51,911 bases of DNA from JARRNJ01 sp037385045 (GTDB taxonomy: Bacteria; Pseudomonadota; Gammaproteobacteria; JASBUN01). The stretch is from the NCBI GenBank assembly GCA_037385045.1, contig JARRNJ010000036.1, forward strand, positions 1 through 51,911, in the 5' to 3' direction. The notes beneath the pieces are model-generated. The model had not been told where the DNA came from. It worked only from the letters and a program-made list of their open reading frames with translations, and made no database searches. The position numbers and the translations under genes are program-made. Numbering within the stretch: position 1 is the first letter of the stretch; each line of letters begins with the position of its first letter. Shown here piece by piece: positions 36,420 to 45,006 of this stretch.

Positions 36420-36929
36420 CTACTGATATACCTTACGCCGAAACAGGTCGTTGCGCCGGCTTACCAGCCGATCCAGAAACAGGACGCCGTCCAGGTGATC
36501 CAGCTCGTGCTGAATGGCGCGCGCCTCGAAACCCTCACAGGCATACGTTTGCCGCACCCCGTCCACGTCACGGGCCTGCACTTCGATGGTCTGGGCACGC
36601 ACCACGTTGCCGGTGTAATCGGGCACCGAGAGACAGCCCTCGCGCCCGATCGCCAGTCCGTCCCAATCGGTGATTTCCGCGTTGACAAGTACCAGACACC
36701 CGTGGCCGGGCGTCTCCCTGCGCTGGGACACATCAACGATCACAATGCGCTCGAAGCGTCCAACCTGCGGCGCGGCAATGCCCACCGCTCCGGGGCCGGC
36801 GCGCATGGCGCCCTCGAGCCGGACGACGAAGTCGCGCAGCGTCGCGTCGAACCGTTCCACCGAGCCTGACACCTGTTTGAGGCGCCGGTCCGGATACTTG
36901 AGGATTTCCAGTAGGGCCACCGGTGTCAA
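36420..36929 (-). CDS. def: Peptide deformylase
   Basis: Removes the formyl group from nascent proteins. Metal-site motifs EGCLSVP (Cys ligand) and QHELDHLDG (two His and catalytic Glu) are clear. The first motif reads GAVGIAAPQ, so the first position of the usual GxGxAAPQ is Ala, as in a subset of divergent deformylases. The likely TTG start at 36929 overlaps the stop of the upstream ACT gene (TTGA); a GTG two codons later is an alternative. 169 residues. Probably an accessory deformylase, since no fmt lies next to it. Confidence 0.93.
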   Translation of the reverse strand: MTPVALLEILKYPDRRLKQVSGSVERFDATLRDFVVRLEGAMRAGPGAVGIAAPQVGRFERIVIVDVSQRRETPGHGCLVLVNAEITDWDGLAIGREGCLSVPDYTGNVVRAQTIEVQARDVDGVRQTYACEGFEARAIQHELDHLDGVLFLDRLVSRRNDLFRRKVYQ

Positions 36930-37447
36930 CCGACCATGGTCTCAATGGGCTCGATGGCGGTGTCGATGCCTTGCTCGGCAACCGCCGCCAGGGCCGAGCG
37001 CAGCGCCTCAATGCCTTCCGCGGCGCTGCCTTCGATTTGCATCACGTACACCGGCTGCTCCGCGCTGCCGGCCACGCTGGACTCAAGATCGAGAATATTC
37101 AGTCCGGCCTCCAGCAGCGCGCCGGTGACCCGGGCGACGATCCCGGCCCGGTCGGCGCCAAATACCGTGATGCGCACATCCGGCCACCGGTGTTCGTGCA
37201 GCCGCCCCCGGATGGCATCGATGTGGCAGTGCAGGCCAAGCGATTCGGTAACCGGCTCGATCAGCCGATCCAGGTCGCGGGCGCTGCCATCGAGGGCCAC
37301 CATCAGCATGATGGTGAAGTTCCCGCCCAGCCTAACCATGGATGCCTCGCCCAGGTTGGCACCGCCTTCGTACAGCGCCTGGGTCAGCTTCGCCACGATG
37401 CCGGGGCGGTCCTCGCCCACCACGGTCAACATGAACCATTTCTGCAT
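36926..37447 (-). CDS. Two-ACT-domain protein, GcvR-like
   Basis: Two ACT domains in tandem: MQKWFMLTVVGEDRPGIVAKL (from residue 1) and VRITVFGADRAGIVARVTGA (from about 92). This is the organisation of the glycine-cleavage regulator GcvR and related amino-acid sensing proteins. ATG at 37447 follows GAGGAGG at a good distance. 173 residues. It overlaps the deformylase start, so the two are translationally coupled. Which ligand it senses is unknown. Confidence 0.88.
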   Translation of the reverse strand: MQKWFMLTVVGEDRPGIVAKLTQALYEGGANLGEASMVRLGGNFTIMLMVALDGSARDLDRLIEPVTESLGLHCHIDAIRGRLHEHRWPDVRITVFGADRAGIVARVTGALLEAGLNILDLESSVAGSAEQPVYVMQIEGSAAEGIEALRSALAAVAEQGIDTAIEPIETMVG

Positions 37448-37486
37448 CACCAACCTCCTCGGTCCCGCCCCCGCCCGCTCAGGCGC

Positions 37487-38284
37487 TCAGCGTGCGAGCC
37501 AGATCAATGTCGCCATCCGGCCTGTGGTTCCGTCCCGGCGATAGGAATAGAAACGGCGCCCGTCGCTGAAGGTGCACAATCCCCCGCCGTGCACATCCGT
37601 CACGCCCCGTTCCGCCAGGCGCTGGCGGGCCAAGACATAGAGGTCCGCCAGCCAACGCCCTGCGGGAGACGGCTGGAAGGCCGACGCCGCCGCCGCATCG
37701 TGGGCCAGAAATACCGCCCGCACCTCGTCACCCACTTCGAATGCCCGCGGCCCGATCGCCGGTCCCAGCCAGGCCATGAGCCGGGATCCGGGCACCTGCA
37801 GCGCGTCCACGGCCGCCTCGAGCACGCCTGCGGCCAGGCCGCGCCAGCCGGCGTGGGCGGCGGCCACCCGGGTGCCGTCGCGGTCGCACAGCAGCACCGG
37901 CAGGCAGTCGGCCGTGAGCACCGCGCACACCGCACCCGGGCCCACGCCGAAGCTGGCATCGGCTTCCGTGGTAGCGCCGTTCGGCCACGCCGGCACCACG
38001 GCCCGGCCGTGTACTTGTTGCAGCCATGACGGTTCCGCGGGCAATCCCAGCTGCTGCATGAGCAGGCCCCGGTTGGCGGCCACCGCGCGGGGATCATCGC
38101 CGACGTGGCCAGCCAGGTTGAAAGCGGCGTACGGGCCGCGGCTGGCTCCGCCCAGGCGCGTAGTGCTCAGCGCGCGCACCGCTGCCGGCGCCGGCCATTG
38201 GGGGCGGATCCAACGATCCTCGCCAGGCGCTGCCCCGCGGCGGCCGGCCGGCCCATCAGGCCGAACGTTGTCGGATCCAGCCAC
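37487..38284 (-). CDS. pgeF: PgeF/YfiH, purine nucleoside phosphorylase-like multicopper fold protein
   Basis: DUF152 (LACC1/YfiH) family, associated with peptidoglycan editing and purine nucleoside cleavage. Signatures: SWLQQVHGRAVV, ADCLPVLLCD, AAAHAGWRGLAAGV, LGPAIGPRAFEVGDEV and the C-terminal GGGLCTFSD ... FYSYRRDG. His and Cys ligands of the zinc site are present (QVHG, DCLP, HAGW). GTG start at 38284, 14 bp after rluD. 265 residues. The rluD-pgeF order is the standard one. Confidence 0.94.
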   Translation of the reverse strand: MAGSDNVRPDGPAGRRGAAPGEDRWIRPQWPAPAAVRALSTTRLGGASRGPYAAFNLAGHVGDDPRAVAANRGLLMQQLGLPAEPSWLQQVHGRAVVPAWPNGATTEADASFGVGPGAVCAVLTADCLPVLLCDRDGTRVAAAHAGWRGLAAGVLEAAVDALQVPGSRLMAWLGPAIGPRAFEVGDEVRAVFLAHDAAAASAFQPSPAGRWLADLYVLARQRLAERGVTDVHGGGLCTFSDGRRFYSYRRDGTTGRMATLIWLAR

Positions 38285-38298
38285 GGGCCACCTTTGCC

Positions 38299-39261
38299 TC
38301 AGTCCTGGTCATGCCGATCCCGGTCCCGCCGCAGTGCCGCCAGCAGCTCGAGCATATCGGCCGGCGGCGGCGCCTGCCATTCACGCTGTTCGCCCGTCGC
38401 CGGATGCGCCAGCGCCAGACGCCCGGCATGCAGTGCCTGACGGCGAAAGCCGCGCAGCGCCCCGGCCAGGGCCTCGGTGCTGGAGGACGGTATTCGCAGC
38501 CGGCCGCCGTAGACCGGGTCGCCGACCAGGGGATGCCGAATATGGGCCAGATGCACGCGGATCTGATGGGTGCGCCCGGTCTCCAGGTTGACGCGCAACC
38601 AAGTGTGGGCCCGGAACCGCTCCACCACGCGATAATGGGTGACCGCCGGCTTGCCCCCGTCGACCACGGCCATGCGCTTGCGGTCCACGGGGTGGCGGCC
38701 GATGGGCGCGTCCACGCTCCCGCCCGCCGTCATAGTGCCGTTGGCGATCGCCTCATACTCGCGCTTCACCGTGCGCGCCGCCAGTTGCGCCACCAGCGAC
38801 TTGTGGGCGGCCAGCGTGCGTGCCACCACCATGAGGCCGGAGGTGTCCTTGTCCAACCGGTGTACGATGCCCGCCCGGGGCAATACCGCCAACGCGGGCG
38901 CATGGTGCAGCAGGGCGTTCTGAAGCGTGCCGTCGACATTGCCTGCTGCCGGGTGCACCACCAGACCGGCCGGCTTGTTGACCACCATGAGCTGCGAATC
39001 TTCGTAGACGATGTCCAGGGGAATGGGCTGGGGACGACAGGGCTGGTGCGCGTCGAGCACGGCGTCGACCTGAACGGTCTCGTGCCCTGCGACTCGGTCC
39101 CGCGGGCGCGGCACCCGCCCGTCGACGGTAACCTCGCCGGCGCGAATCCACTGCTGCAGCCGCGCCCTGGAATAGTCGGCAAAAAGCACCGCCAGGGCCT
39201 GGTCGATCCGCGAACCGGCCAAGTTCGCCGGGATCTCAGCGGTCAACCGCACCCGCTCCAT
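38299..39261 (-). CDS. rluD: RluD, 23S rRNA pseudouridine synthase
   Basis: Forms pseudouridines in helix 69 of 23S rRNA. ATG at 39261. An N-terminal S4 domain (SRIDQALAVLFADYSRARLQQ) is followed by the catalytic domain with the conserved HRLDKDTSGLMVVA motif holding the catalytic Asp, and GRTHQIRVHLAHIRHPLVGD. 320 residues, complete. Divergent from bamD across 90 bp, the usual gammaproteobacterial arrangement. Confidence 0.96.
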   Translation of the reverse strand: MERVRLTAEIPANLAGSRIDQALAVLFADYSRARLQQWIRAGEVTVDGRVPRPRDRVAGHETVQVDAVLDAHQPCRPQPIPLDIVYEDSQLMVVNKPAGLVVHPAAGNVDGTLQNALLHHAPALAVLPRAGIVHRLDKDTSGLMVVARTLAAHKSLVAQLAARTVKREYEAIANGTMTAGGSVDAPIGRHPVDRKRMAVVDGGKPAVTHYRVVERFRAHTWLRVNLETGRTHQIRVHLAHIRHPLVGDPVYGGRLRIPSSSTEALAGALRGFRRQALHAGRLALAHPATGEQREWQAPPPADMLELLAALRRDRDRHDQD

Positions 39262-39351
39262 TGCCGTTTCACTGCCGGCGCTCGCCGGCCCAGTGCCCGT
39301 CCGCTTCAAGTCTTTCCTGTCACCCACAAGTACGATACCCTTAGCGCCGTT

Positions 39352-40131
39352 ATGCGTGCCGGCCGTCTTGTTCTGATTCTGTTTCTGTTGACCTCGGTCG
39401 CTGCCTGCGGCTGGTTGCCCAAGCAACAGGACCAAACCAAGAATTGGTCTGCCAGCCGCCTGTACAGCGAGGCCAAGTCGTCGCTGAACTCCGGCGACTA
39501 CCAGCAGGCGATCAAGTACTTCGAGACCCTGGAAGGGCGCTTCCCGTTCGGGCGCTACGCCCAACAGGCCCAGCTCGAGGTCGCCTACGCCTATTACAAG
39601 TATGACGAACCCGATTCGGCCATCGCCGCCGCGGACCGTTTCATCAAGCTGCACCCGCAACACCCCCACGTTGATTACGCCTACTACCTCAAGGGCCTGA
39701 TCAACTTCAACCGGGGCGCCGGCTTGCTGGAGCGCTTCTTTCCCCAGGACCCGTCGGAACGCGACCCGGGGTCGGCCCGCCAGGCGTTCCTCGACTTCCG
39801 TGAGCTGGTGACCAAGTTTCCCAACAGCCGCTACACGCAGGATGCGCTGCTGCGCATGAATTACCTGCGCAACAACCTGGCCAAACACGAGATCAAAGTC
39901 GCGCGCTACTACATGCGGCGTCAGGCCTACGTGGCGGTGGTGAACCGCTGCAAGTACGTCGTCGACCACTACGACCGGTCGCCGTCGATTCCCGACGCCC
40001 TGTTCATCATGGCCGACGCCTACGACAAGCTGAAGCTGCCGACCCTAGCCAACGATGCGCGCCGGGTGCTGAAAAAGAACTTCCCCCGCTACCAGCCGGT
40101 CAAACAAAAGTCCGGCTGGTGGCTGTTCTGA
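39352..40131 (+). CDS. bamD: BamD, outer-membrane assembly lipoprotein
   Basis: Essential lipoprotein of the BAM complex. The lipobox SVAAC gives a lipidated Cys near residue 19. TPR-type helices follow: LYSEAKSSLNSGDYQQAIKY, FPFGRYAQQAQLEVAYAYYK, HPQHPHVDYAYYLKGLINF. The BamD-typical LLERFFPQDPSERDPGSAR is clear. 259 residues, complete. ATG at 39352. Confidence 0.96.
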   Translation: MRAGRLVLILFLLTSVAACGWLPKQQDQTKNWSASRLYSEAKSSLNSGDYQQAIKYFETLEGRFPFGRYAQQAQLEVAYAYYKYDEPDSAIAAADRFIKLHPQHPHVDYAYYLKGLINFNRGAGLLERFFPQDPSERDPGSARQAFLDFRELVTKFPNSRYTQDALLRMNYLRNNLAKHEIKVARYYMRRQAYVAVVNRCKYVVDHYDRSPSIPDALFIMADAYDKLKLPTLANDARRVLKKNFPRYQPVKQKSGWWLF

Positions 40132-40290
40132 AACGGGCGGCCGGACGGCAACGGGGCACCGCAAGCAGCACACAAATTGGTGGTAGAATAGCACAAGTGG
40201 CTCGCCGGCCCGGTAGGGCTCACGGCGGAGACAGGGGCCGTCGCGGCGCGCCGAACCCGAATCCTGGAACGACCTGCGGGGAGATGGGGC

Positions 40291-40812
40291 ATGTGGGATT
40301 TTTTCGAGACCGTTCACCACCGCCATTCGATCCGCAAGTACCAAGCGGACATGCCGGTGGAGAAAGAGAAACTGCATGCCATCCTGGCGACGGCGTGCAC
40401 CGCCCCTTCGGCCGGCGACCTGCAGCCCTACCGGATACTGGTGGTCACTGACCAGAGCACCCGCGACGCCCTGCGCAAAACGGCCAGCGATCAGGCCTTC
40501 ATTTCCGAGGCGCCGGTATGCCTGGTGTTCTGCTGCGACCGTCGCCGCTCCGAAGAAGCGTTCGGCGAGCGCGGGCGCGAGTTGTACGCCATTCAGGACA
40601 CCACCATCGCCGCGGCCTATGCGCAGTTGGCCGTGGTGGCAGCGGGAATGGGCTCCACCTGGATCGGCTACTTCGACGCCGCCGAGGTCGAGCGCATTCT
40701 CTATCTCACGGACAACCTCGAGCCCATCGCCATGCTCAGCCTCGGCTACCCGGCGGAGCTGCCTGAACCCAGCCCGCGGCGGCGCATGGATGAGGTGGTG
40801 GAGTACCGATAG
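40291..40812 (+). CDS. Nitroreductase family protein
   Basis: FMN-dependent oxidoreductase. The start MWDFFETVHHRHSIRKY holds the FMN-binding HRHSIRKY motif; then TAPSAGDLQPYRILVV, and GMGSTWIGYFD in the C-terminal half. 173 residues, within the range of small family members. 159 bp after bamD. Substrate unknown. Confidence 0.9.
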   Translation: MWDFFETVHHRHSIRKYQADMPVEKEKLHAILATACTAPSAGDLQPYRILVVTDQSTRDALRKTASDQAFISEAPVCLVFCCDRRRSEEAFGERGRELYAIQDTTIAAAYAQLAVVAAGMGSTWIGYFDAAEVERILYLTDNLEPIAMLSLGYPAELPEPSPRRRMDEVVEYR

Positions 40813-41204
40813 CCGGCCAATGCCCCGGCGGTTGAACGCCCCACCGCACGGCGTCCCGAGCACCGCGAGGCGCTCCGGAACCGCACCATCGCCCCCACCC
40901 CTAAAGGGTGCGCCCCCTTCGGTCGGCACGCCCTGCAAGGAACCCGCAGGGTGCGTCGGCGCAGCGACGCACCGTATGCCGTTGCGGTGCGTTGCCGCCT
41001 ACAGCGTCACCCGCAACCGGTCGCGCCGTCTTTTCGATTTCACACACCACCGGCAGGGTGTGCCGAGCGAAGCGAGGCGCACTCTACGGGCTTGGTCAGC
41101 CGCAGACTGCGGCTGACCAAGCCCGGGATTCAGCAGGAGTAAAGTGGGAACGGAAAGCGGGTGATCGGCGCGGCAGACCCGACCCGGGCCGCCGTAGCGA
41201 GGAT
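40813..41204. other. 392-bp convergent gap filled with palindromic repeats
   Basis: Between the nitroreductase and glnB stops. Holds at least four palindromic units: GCAGGGTGCGTCGGCGCAGC (40946-40975), GTTGCGGTGCGTTGCCGCCT (40981-41018, a degraded relative of the array at 6734), GGCAGGGTGTGCCGAGCGAA (41051-41088) and the perfect hairpin at 41088-41124. No gene is supported. Confidence 0.75.
41088..41124. repeat. Perfect 18-bp inverted repeat with one-base loop
   Basis: GGGCTTGGTCAGCCGCAG, then A, then CTGCGGCTGACCAAGCCC. It directly abuts the end of the GAGCGAAGCGAGG-type palindrome. No T-run follows on either strand, so it is not a standard intrinsic terminator, although it lies at the convergent end of two genes. 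Confidence 0.9.
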
Positions 41205-41543
41205 TCAGATGGCGGCTAGGTCCTCTTCGCCGGTACGAATCCGCAGAACCTTGTCCACGTTGGTGACGAAAATCTTGCCGTCCCCGATCTTGCCGGTGCG
41301 CGCCGCCTGGGTGATAACGTCAATGCAGCGGTCGGCCTGCTCGTCGGCGACCACGATTTCGATCTTAACTTTAGGAAGGAAATCAACCACATACTCCGCG
41401 CCCCGGTACAGCTCGGTATGTCCCTTCTGGCGCCCGAACCCTTTGACCTCGATGGCCGTCATACCGGTGATACCGATCTCGGACAGCGCTTCGCGCACAT
41501 CATCCAACTTGAACGGCTTGATGATTGCCTCAACCTTTTTCAT
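41205..41543 (-). CDS. P-II nitrogen regulatory protein (GlnB/GlnK type)
   Basis: 112 residues from ATG 41543: MKKVEAIIKPFKLDDVREAL, T-loop GFGRQKGHTELYRGAEYVVD with the uridylylated Tyr (residue 51), B-loop TGKIGDGKIFV and C-loop VLRIRTGEED. Trimeric sensor of 2-oxoglutarate and ATP/ADP. No amtB is adjacent, so glnB is more likely than glnK, but this is not decisive. It is divergent from the PP0621-like gene. Confidence 0.94.
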   Translation of the reverse strand: MKKVEAIIKPFKLDDVREALSEIGITGMTAIEVKGFGRQKGHTELYRGAEYVVDFLPKVKIEIVVADEQADRCIDVITQAARTGKIGDGKIFVTNVDKVLRIRTGEEDLAAI

Positions 41544-41796
41544 TGTCCTTATCCTCTGCCCATCGTTGTTGTCACGATACAGGAACGCCGGCAGGCCACA
41601 CAAGGACCGTCGGGGCCTTAGATGGAGTCCGGGCGGCCGCCCAGGCCGACGGTCATCCGCGCGCGCGTGGCTATTGTGGCCGAATCCGGGCCACGGCGCA
41701 AAGCGCCCGCACGGGCGTCAAACTTGCAAGCCGCGGCTCAAACCCGGAAACTTTGCGGATACCTGAATATAGCCCCCTGGGAGGGTCGGCTCCACA

Positions 41797-42015
41797 ATGG
41801 TCCGCTCCATCGTCCTGATTGTCGCGATCTGGCTGGCAATTACCATCATTCGTCAAATGTTGCGCAACCAGCGCCCCGAGCCCAAGCCGCGTTCGCTGCC
41901 CACCGGCAACATGGTGCGCTGCGCCCATTGCGGCCTGCATATACCGCAGGACGAGGCGCTTCGGAACGGTGAGGACTATTACTGTTCCGAACGCCACCGG
42001 CTGGCGGGGAAATAG
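41797..42015 (+). CDS. PP0621 family small membrane protein
   Basis: 72 residues. N-terminal membrane segment (IVLIVAIWLAITIIRQML), then a linker and a short metal-site-like domain MVRCAHCGLHIPQDEAL with CAHC, and DYYCSERHRLAGK with C and H. This is the pattern of the PP0621 family, often found directly upstream of pilS as here. ATG at 41797. It ends 31 bp before pilS. Confidence 0.9.
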   Translation: MVRSIVLIVAIWLAITIIRQMLRNQRPEPKPRSLPTGNMVRCAHCGLHIPQDEALRNGEDYYCSERHRLAGK

Positions 42016-42046
42016 CGCCGCGGCGCTCCTGCACGCCGCCTCGCCC

Positions 42047-43669
42047 ATGGCGCTGTTTCCCGAGCATCGCGATCAGGACACGCTGCCCGGCGGCATTTCG
42101 GTACACACCTGGAAACCCCTGCGGGTCCTCAATTTCTACCGCATGGCCTTGGCCGCGGTGTTCACCGTGCTGTATTTTGCCGGCATGGGTCCGGCGGTGC
42201 TGGGCAAGTACAACCCGGCGTTGTTCGAAGTCACCAGCGTCGCCTATCTGGCCTTCAGCCTGGCCAGCGCCGTCATGATCCGGCAGCGCGTTCCGGCGTT
42301 CCCGGTGCAGGTCAACCTGCAGGCGCTCGGCGACGTGGCGGCCATCACGCTGCTGATGCACGCCAGCGGCGGGCTCACCAGCGGGCTGGGCATTCTGCTG
42401 GTGGCCGCCATTGCCGGCGTCAGCATCATCCTGGAGGGGCGCCTAGCGGGCTTCTATGCCGCCGTGGCCACCCTGGCGGTACTTGCCGAGCAGGTCTACG
42501 CCCAGCTCACGGACGCCTTCACCACCACCGCCTACACGCACGCCGGCCTGCTGGGGGTCACATTCTTCGCCACCGCCCTGCTGGCCCACGTGCTGGCGCG
42601 CCGGGCGCGGGAAAGCGAGGCGCTGGCGCGCCAGCGGGGCGTCGACCTGGCCAACCTGGAACAGGTCAACGATTACATCATTCGCAATATGCAGTCGGGG
42701 GTCGTGGTGGTGGATGGCGAGGACCGCATCCGCATGCTCAACGAAGCCGCCTGGCAGCTTCTGGGCATGCCGTCGATTCGCGAACGCCAGGCCCTGGCGA
42801 CAGTGGCGCCGCAGCTGGCGGCACAACTGCAGGAGTGGAAACGCGACCCCAACACGCCGCCACGTTCGTTTCAGACGCGTGATGACGCGCCCACCGCACT
42901 GCCCAGCTTCGCCCCGCTGGGATCCTCCGCCGCCGGCGCCATGGTGTTCCTGGAAGACGCCACTGAAGCCACCCAGCGCATGCAGCAAATGAAGCTCGCC
43001 TCCCTGGGCCGGCTCACCGCCAGCATCGCCCACGAGATCCGCAATCCACTGGGCGCCATCAGCCATGCCGGGCAGTTGCTCGGGGAATCCGAGCAACTGG
43101 ACAGGAATGATCAACGGCTCGCCGAAATCGTCCGTGACCACGCGCAGCGCATGAACCGCATCGTCGAAAACGTATTGCAGCTATCGCGCCGTGAGGCATC
43201 CCAGCCGCGCTCCATCGAGCTGAAGCCCTGGCTGGAGGAATTCGCCGATGAACTGCGCGCCGCCCACGGGCTGGCCCCATCCGAGGTCACCATCGTCGCC
43301 CCGCCACAAGAACGCTGCGTGCAGTTCGATCCCAGCCATCTGCAGCAGGTGTTGTGGAATCTGTGCCAGAATGCCATTCAGCACGGCCGCCGGCCGGGGC
43401 ACGATTTCCGGTTGCTGCTGAGGGTGGGGCTGGCCGAGGAATCCCGCAGCCCGTGCCTGGACGTGATCGACAACGGCCCCGGCATTGATCCCGAGGAAGG
43501 GGAGCAGGTGTTCGAGCCGTTCTACACCACCGCTTCGGGAGGTACCGGCCTGGGCCTGTATATCGCCCGCGAGTTGTGCGAGGTCAACCGGGCGCGGCTG
43601 GCCCTGGTCCCCACGTCTTCCGGGGGCAGCTGTTTTCGCATATCCTTTTATAATGTTGCTCACGGATAG
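42047..43669 (+). CDS. pilS: PilS, sensor histidine kinase for pilin expression
   Basis: Membrane sensor that controls PilR. About six membrane segments lie in residues 25-190 (NFYRMALAAVFTVLYFAG; VAYLAFSLASAVMI; AITLLMHASGGLTSGLGILL and others). A PAS domain follows (about 205-300, YIIRNMQSGVVVVDGEDRIR). The histidine box is SIAHEIRNPLGAISHAGQLL, and the ATPase domain has NLCQNAIQHG (N), DNGPGIDP (G1) and GGTGLGLYIARELC (G2). 540 residues. ATG at 42047; 20 bp to pilR. Confidence 0.95.
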   Translation: MALFPEHRDQDTLPGGISVHTWKPLRVLNFYRMALAAVFTVLYFAGMGPAVLGKYNPALFEVTSVAYLAFSLASAVMIRQRVPAFPVQVNLQALGDVAAITLLMHASGGLTSGLGILLVAAIAGVSIILEGRLAGFYAAVATLAVLAEQVYAQLTDAFTTTAYTHAGLLGVTFFATALLAHVLARRARESEALARQRGVDLANLEQVNDYIIRNMQSGVVVVDGEDRIRMLNEAAWQLLGMPSIRERQALATVAPQLAAQLQEWKRDPNTPPRSFQTRDDAPTALPSFAPLGSSAAGAMVFLEDATEATQRMQQMKLASLGRLTASIAHEIRNPLGAISHAGQLLGESEQLDRNDQRLAEIVRDHAQRMNRIVENVLQLSRREASQPRSIELKPWLEEFADELRAAHGLAPSEVTIVAPPQERCVQFDPSHLQQVLWNLCQNAIQHGRRPGHDFRLLLRVGLAEESRSPCLDVIDNGPGIDPEEGEQVFEPFYTTASGGTGLGLYIARELCEVNRARLALVPTSSGGSCFRISFYNVAHG

Positions 43670-43689
43670 CACCCGGTCTGGTACCGCAC

Positions 43690-45006
43690 ATGCAACGGGC
43701 ACTCATAGTTGACGACGAACCCGACATCCGGGAGCTGCTGGAGCTGACCCTGGGGCGCATGGACATCGACACCGGCGCCGCCGCCAACCTGAGCGAAGCA
43801 CGGGCGCTGCTCGCCAAGAGCAAGTTCGATTTGTGTCTCACCGACATGCGCCTGCCCGACGGCAACGGCATCGAACTGGTGCGCCTGATCCAGGACGACT
43901 ATCCACGCACCCCGGTGGCGGTGATTACCGCCTATGGCAACGTCGAGTCGGCGGTGGAGGCACTCAAGGCCGGCGCCTTCGATTTCGTGTCCAAACCGGT
44001 GGACTTGTCGGTGTTGCGCAACCTGGTCAACACCGCCCTGCGCCTCAACGCCCGGCCCCGCCGCGATCGCCGCAGCCGTGACCAGCTGTTGGGCGAATCG
44101 GCGTCCATGCGCACCACCCGCTCGACCATCGCCAAACTGGCCCGCAGCCAGGCACCGGTCTACGTAAGCGGTGAATCGGGCACCGGGAAGGAACTGGTCG
44201 CGCGCCTGATTCACGAGAAGGGCCCGCGCGCGGACAAGGCGTTCGTGCCGGTCAACTGCGGCGCGATCCCGTCGGAACTGATGGAAAGCGAGTTCTTCGG
44301 ACACAAGAAGGGCAGCTTCACCGGCGCGTCGAGCGACAAGGAGGGCCTTTTCCAGGCCGCCCACGGCGGCACCCTGTTTCTCGACGAGGTTGCCGAGCTG
44401 CCCTTGCACATGCAGGTCAAGCTGCTGCGGGCGATCCAGGAAAAGGCCGTGCGGCCCGTCGGCTCACAAAAGGAGATCCCCATCGACGTGCGCATTCTCA
44501 GCGCCACCCACAAGGACCTGGGACAGCTGGTCGGCGAAGGCAATTTCCGCCAGGATCTCTACTATCGCATCAACGTCATCCAGCTCCATGTCCCGCCTCT
44601 GCGCGAACGCCGGGAGGACATCCCGCTGCTGGCCGAACACATCCTCGAGCGCGTAGCCCAGCAGTACAGTGGCAGGCCGCCGGCCCTGAGCGCCGCCGCC
44701 CGCACCGCCCTGCAAAACTACGCCTTCCCCGGCAACGTCCGCGAACTGGAGAACATCCTGGAACGGGCCATGGCCCTGTGCGAGAGCGACGCCATCGAGC
44801 CCGACGACCTGCAACTACCGGCTCACGACCAGCCAGCTGAAAGTGCTGGCGACGTGGCGCTGGAAGACCACCTCAATCAAACCGAACGGGACGCTATTCT
44901 CAAAGCGTTGGACCAGACACACTACAACAAGACCGCGGCCGCCAAGCTGCTGGGCATCAGCTTCCGCGCCCTGCGCTACCGGCTGGCCAAGCTGGGCATC
45001 GATTAG
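43690..45006 (+). CDS. pilR: PilR, sigma-54-dependent response regulator
   Basis: NtrC-class activator of pilA. Receiver domain with LCLTDMRLPDGNG (phosphorylated Asp about residue 53) and the conserved Lys in FVSKPVDL. The AAA+ domain has Walker A GESGTGKE, the sigma-54 contact loop GSFTGAS, and Walker B GTLFLDEVAELP. The C-terminal Fis-type helix-turn-helix is NKTAAAKLLGISFRALRYRL. 438 residues, complete. Its presumed target promoter lies 880 bp downstream. Confidence 0.96.
   Translation: MQRALIVDDEPDIRELLELTLGRMDIDTGAAANLSEARALLAKSKFDLCLTDMRLPDGNGIELVRLIQDDYPRTPVAVITAYGNVESAVEALKAGAFDFVSKPVDLSVLRNLVNTALRLNARPRRDRRSRDQLLGESASMRTTRSTIAKLARSQAPVYVSGESGTGKELVARLIHEKGPRADKAFVPVNCGAIPSELMESEFFGHKKGSFTGASSDKEGLFQAAHGGTLFLDEVAELPLHMQVKLLRAIQEKAVRPVGSQKEIPIDVRILSATHKDLGQLVGEGNFRQDLYYRINVIQLHVPPLRERREDIPLLAEHILERVAQQYSGRPPALSAAARTALQNYAFPGNVRELENILERAMALCESDAIEPDDLQLPAHDQPAESAGDVALEDHLNQTERDAILKALDQTHYNKTAAAKLLGISFRALRYRLAKLGID

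Noticed and set aside
41088..41124. Intrinsic terminator of glnB or the nitroreductase
   Set aside because: Excellent stem but no T-run on either strand; kept as an unexplained hairpin.
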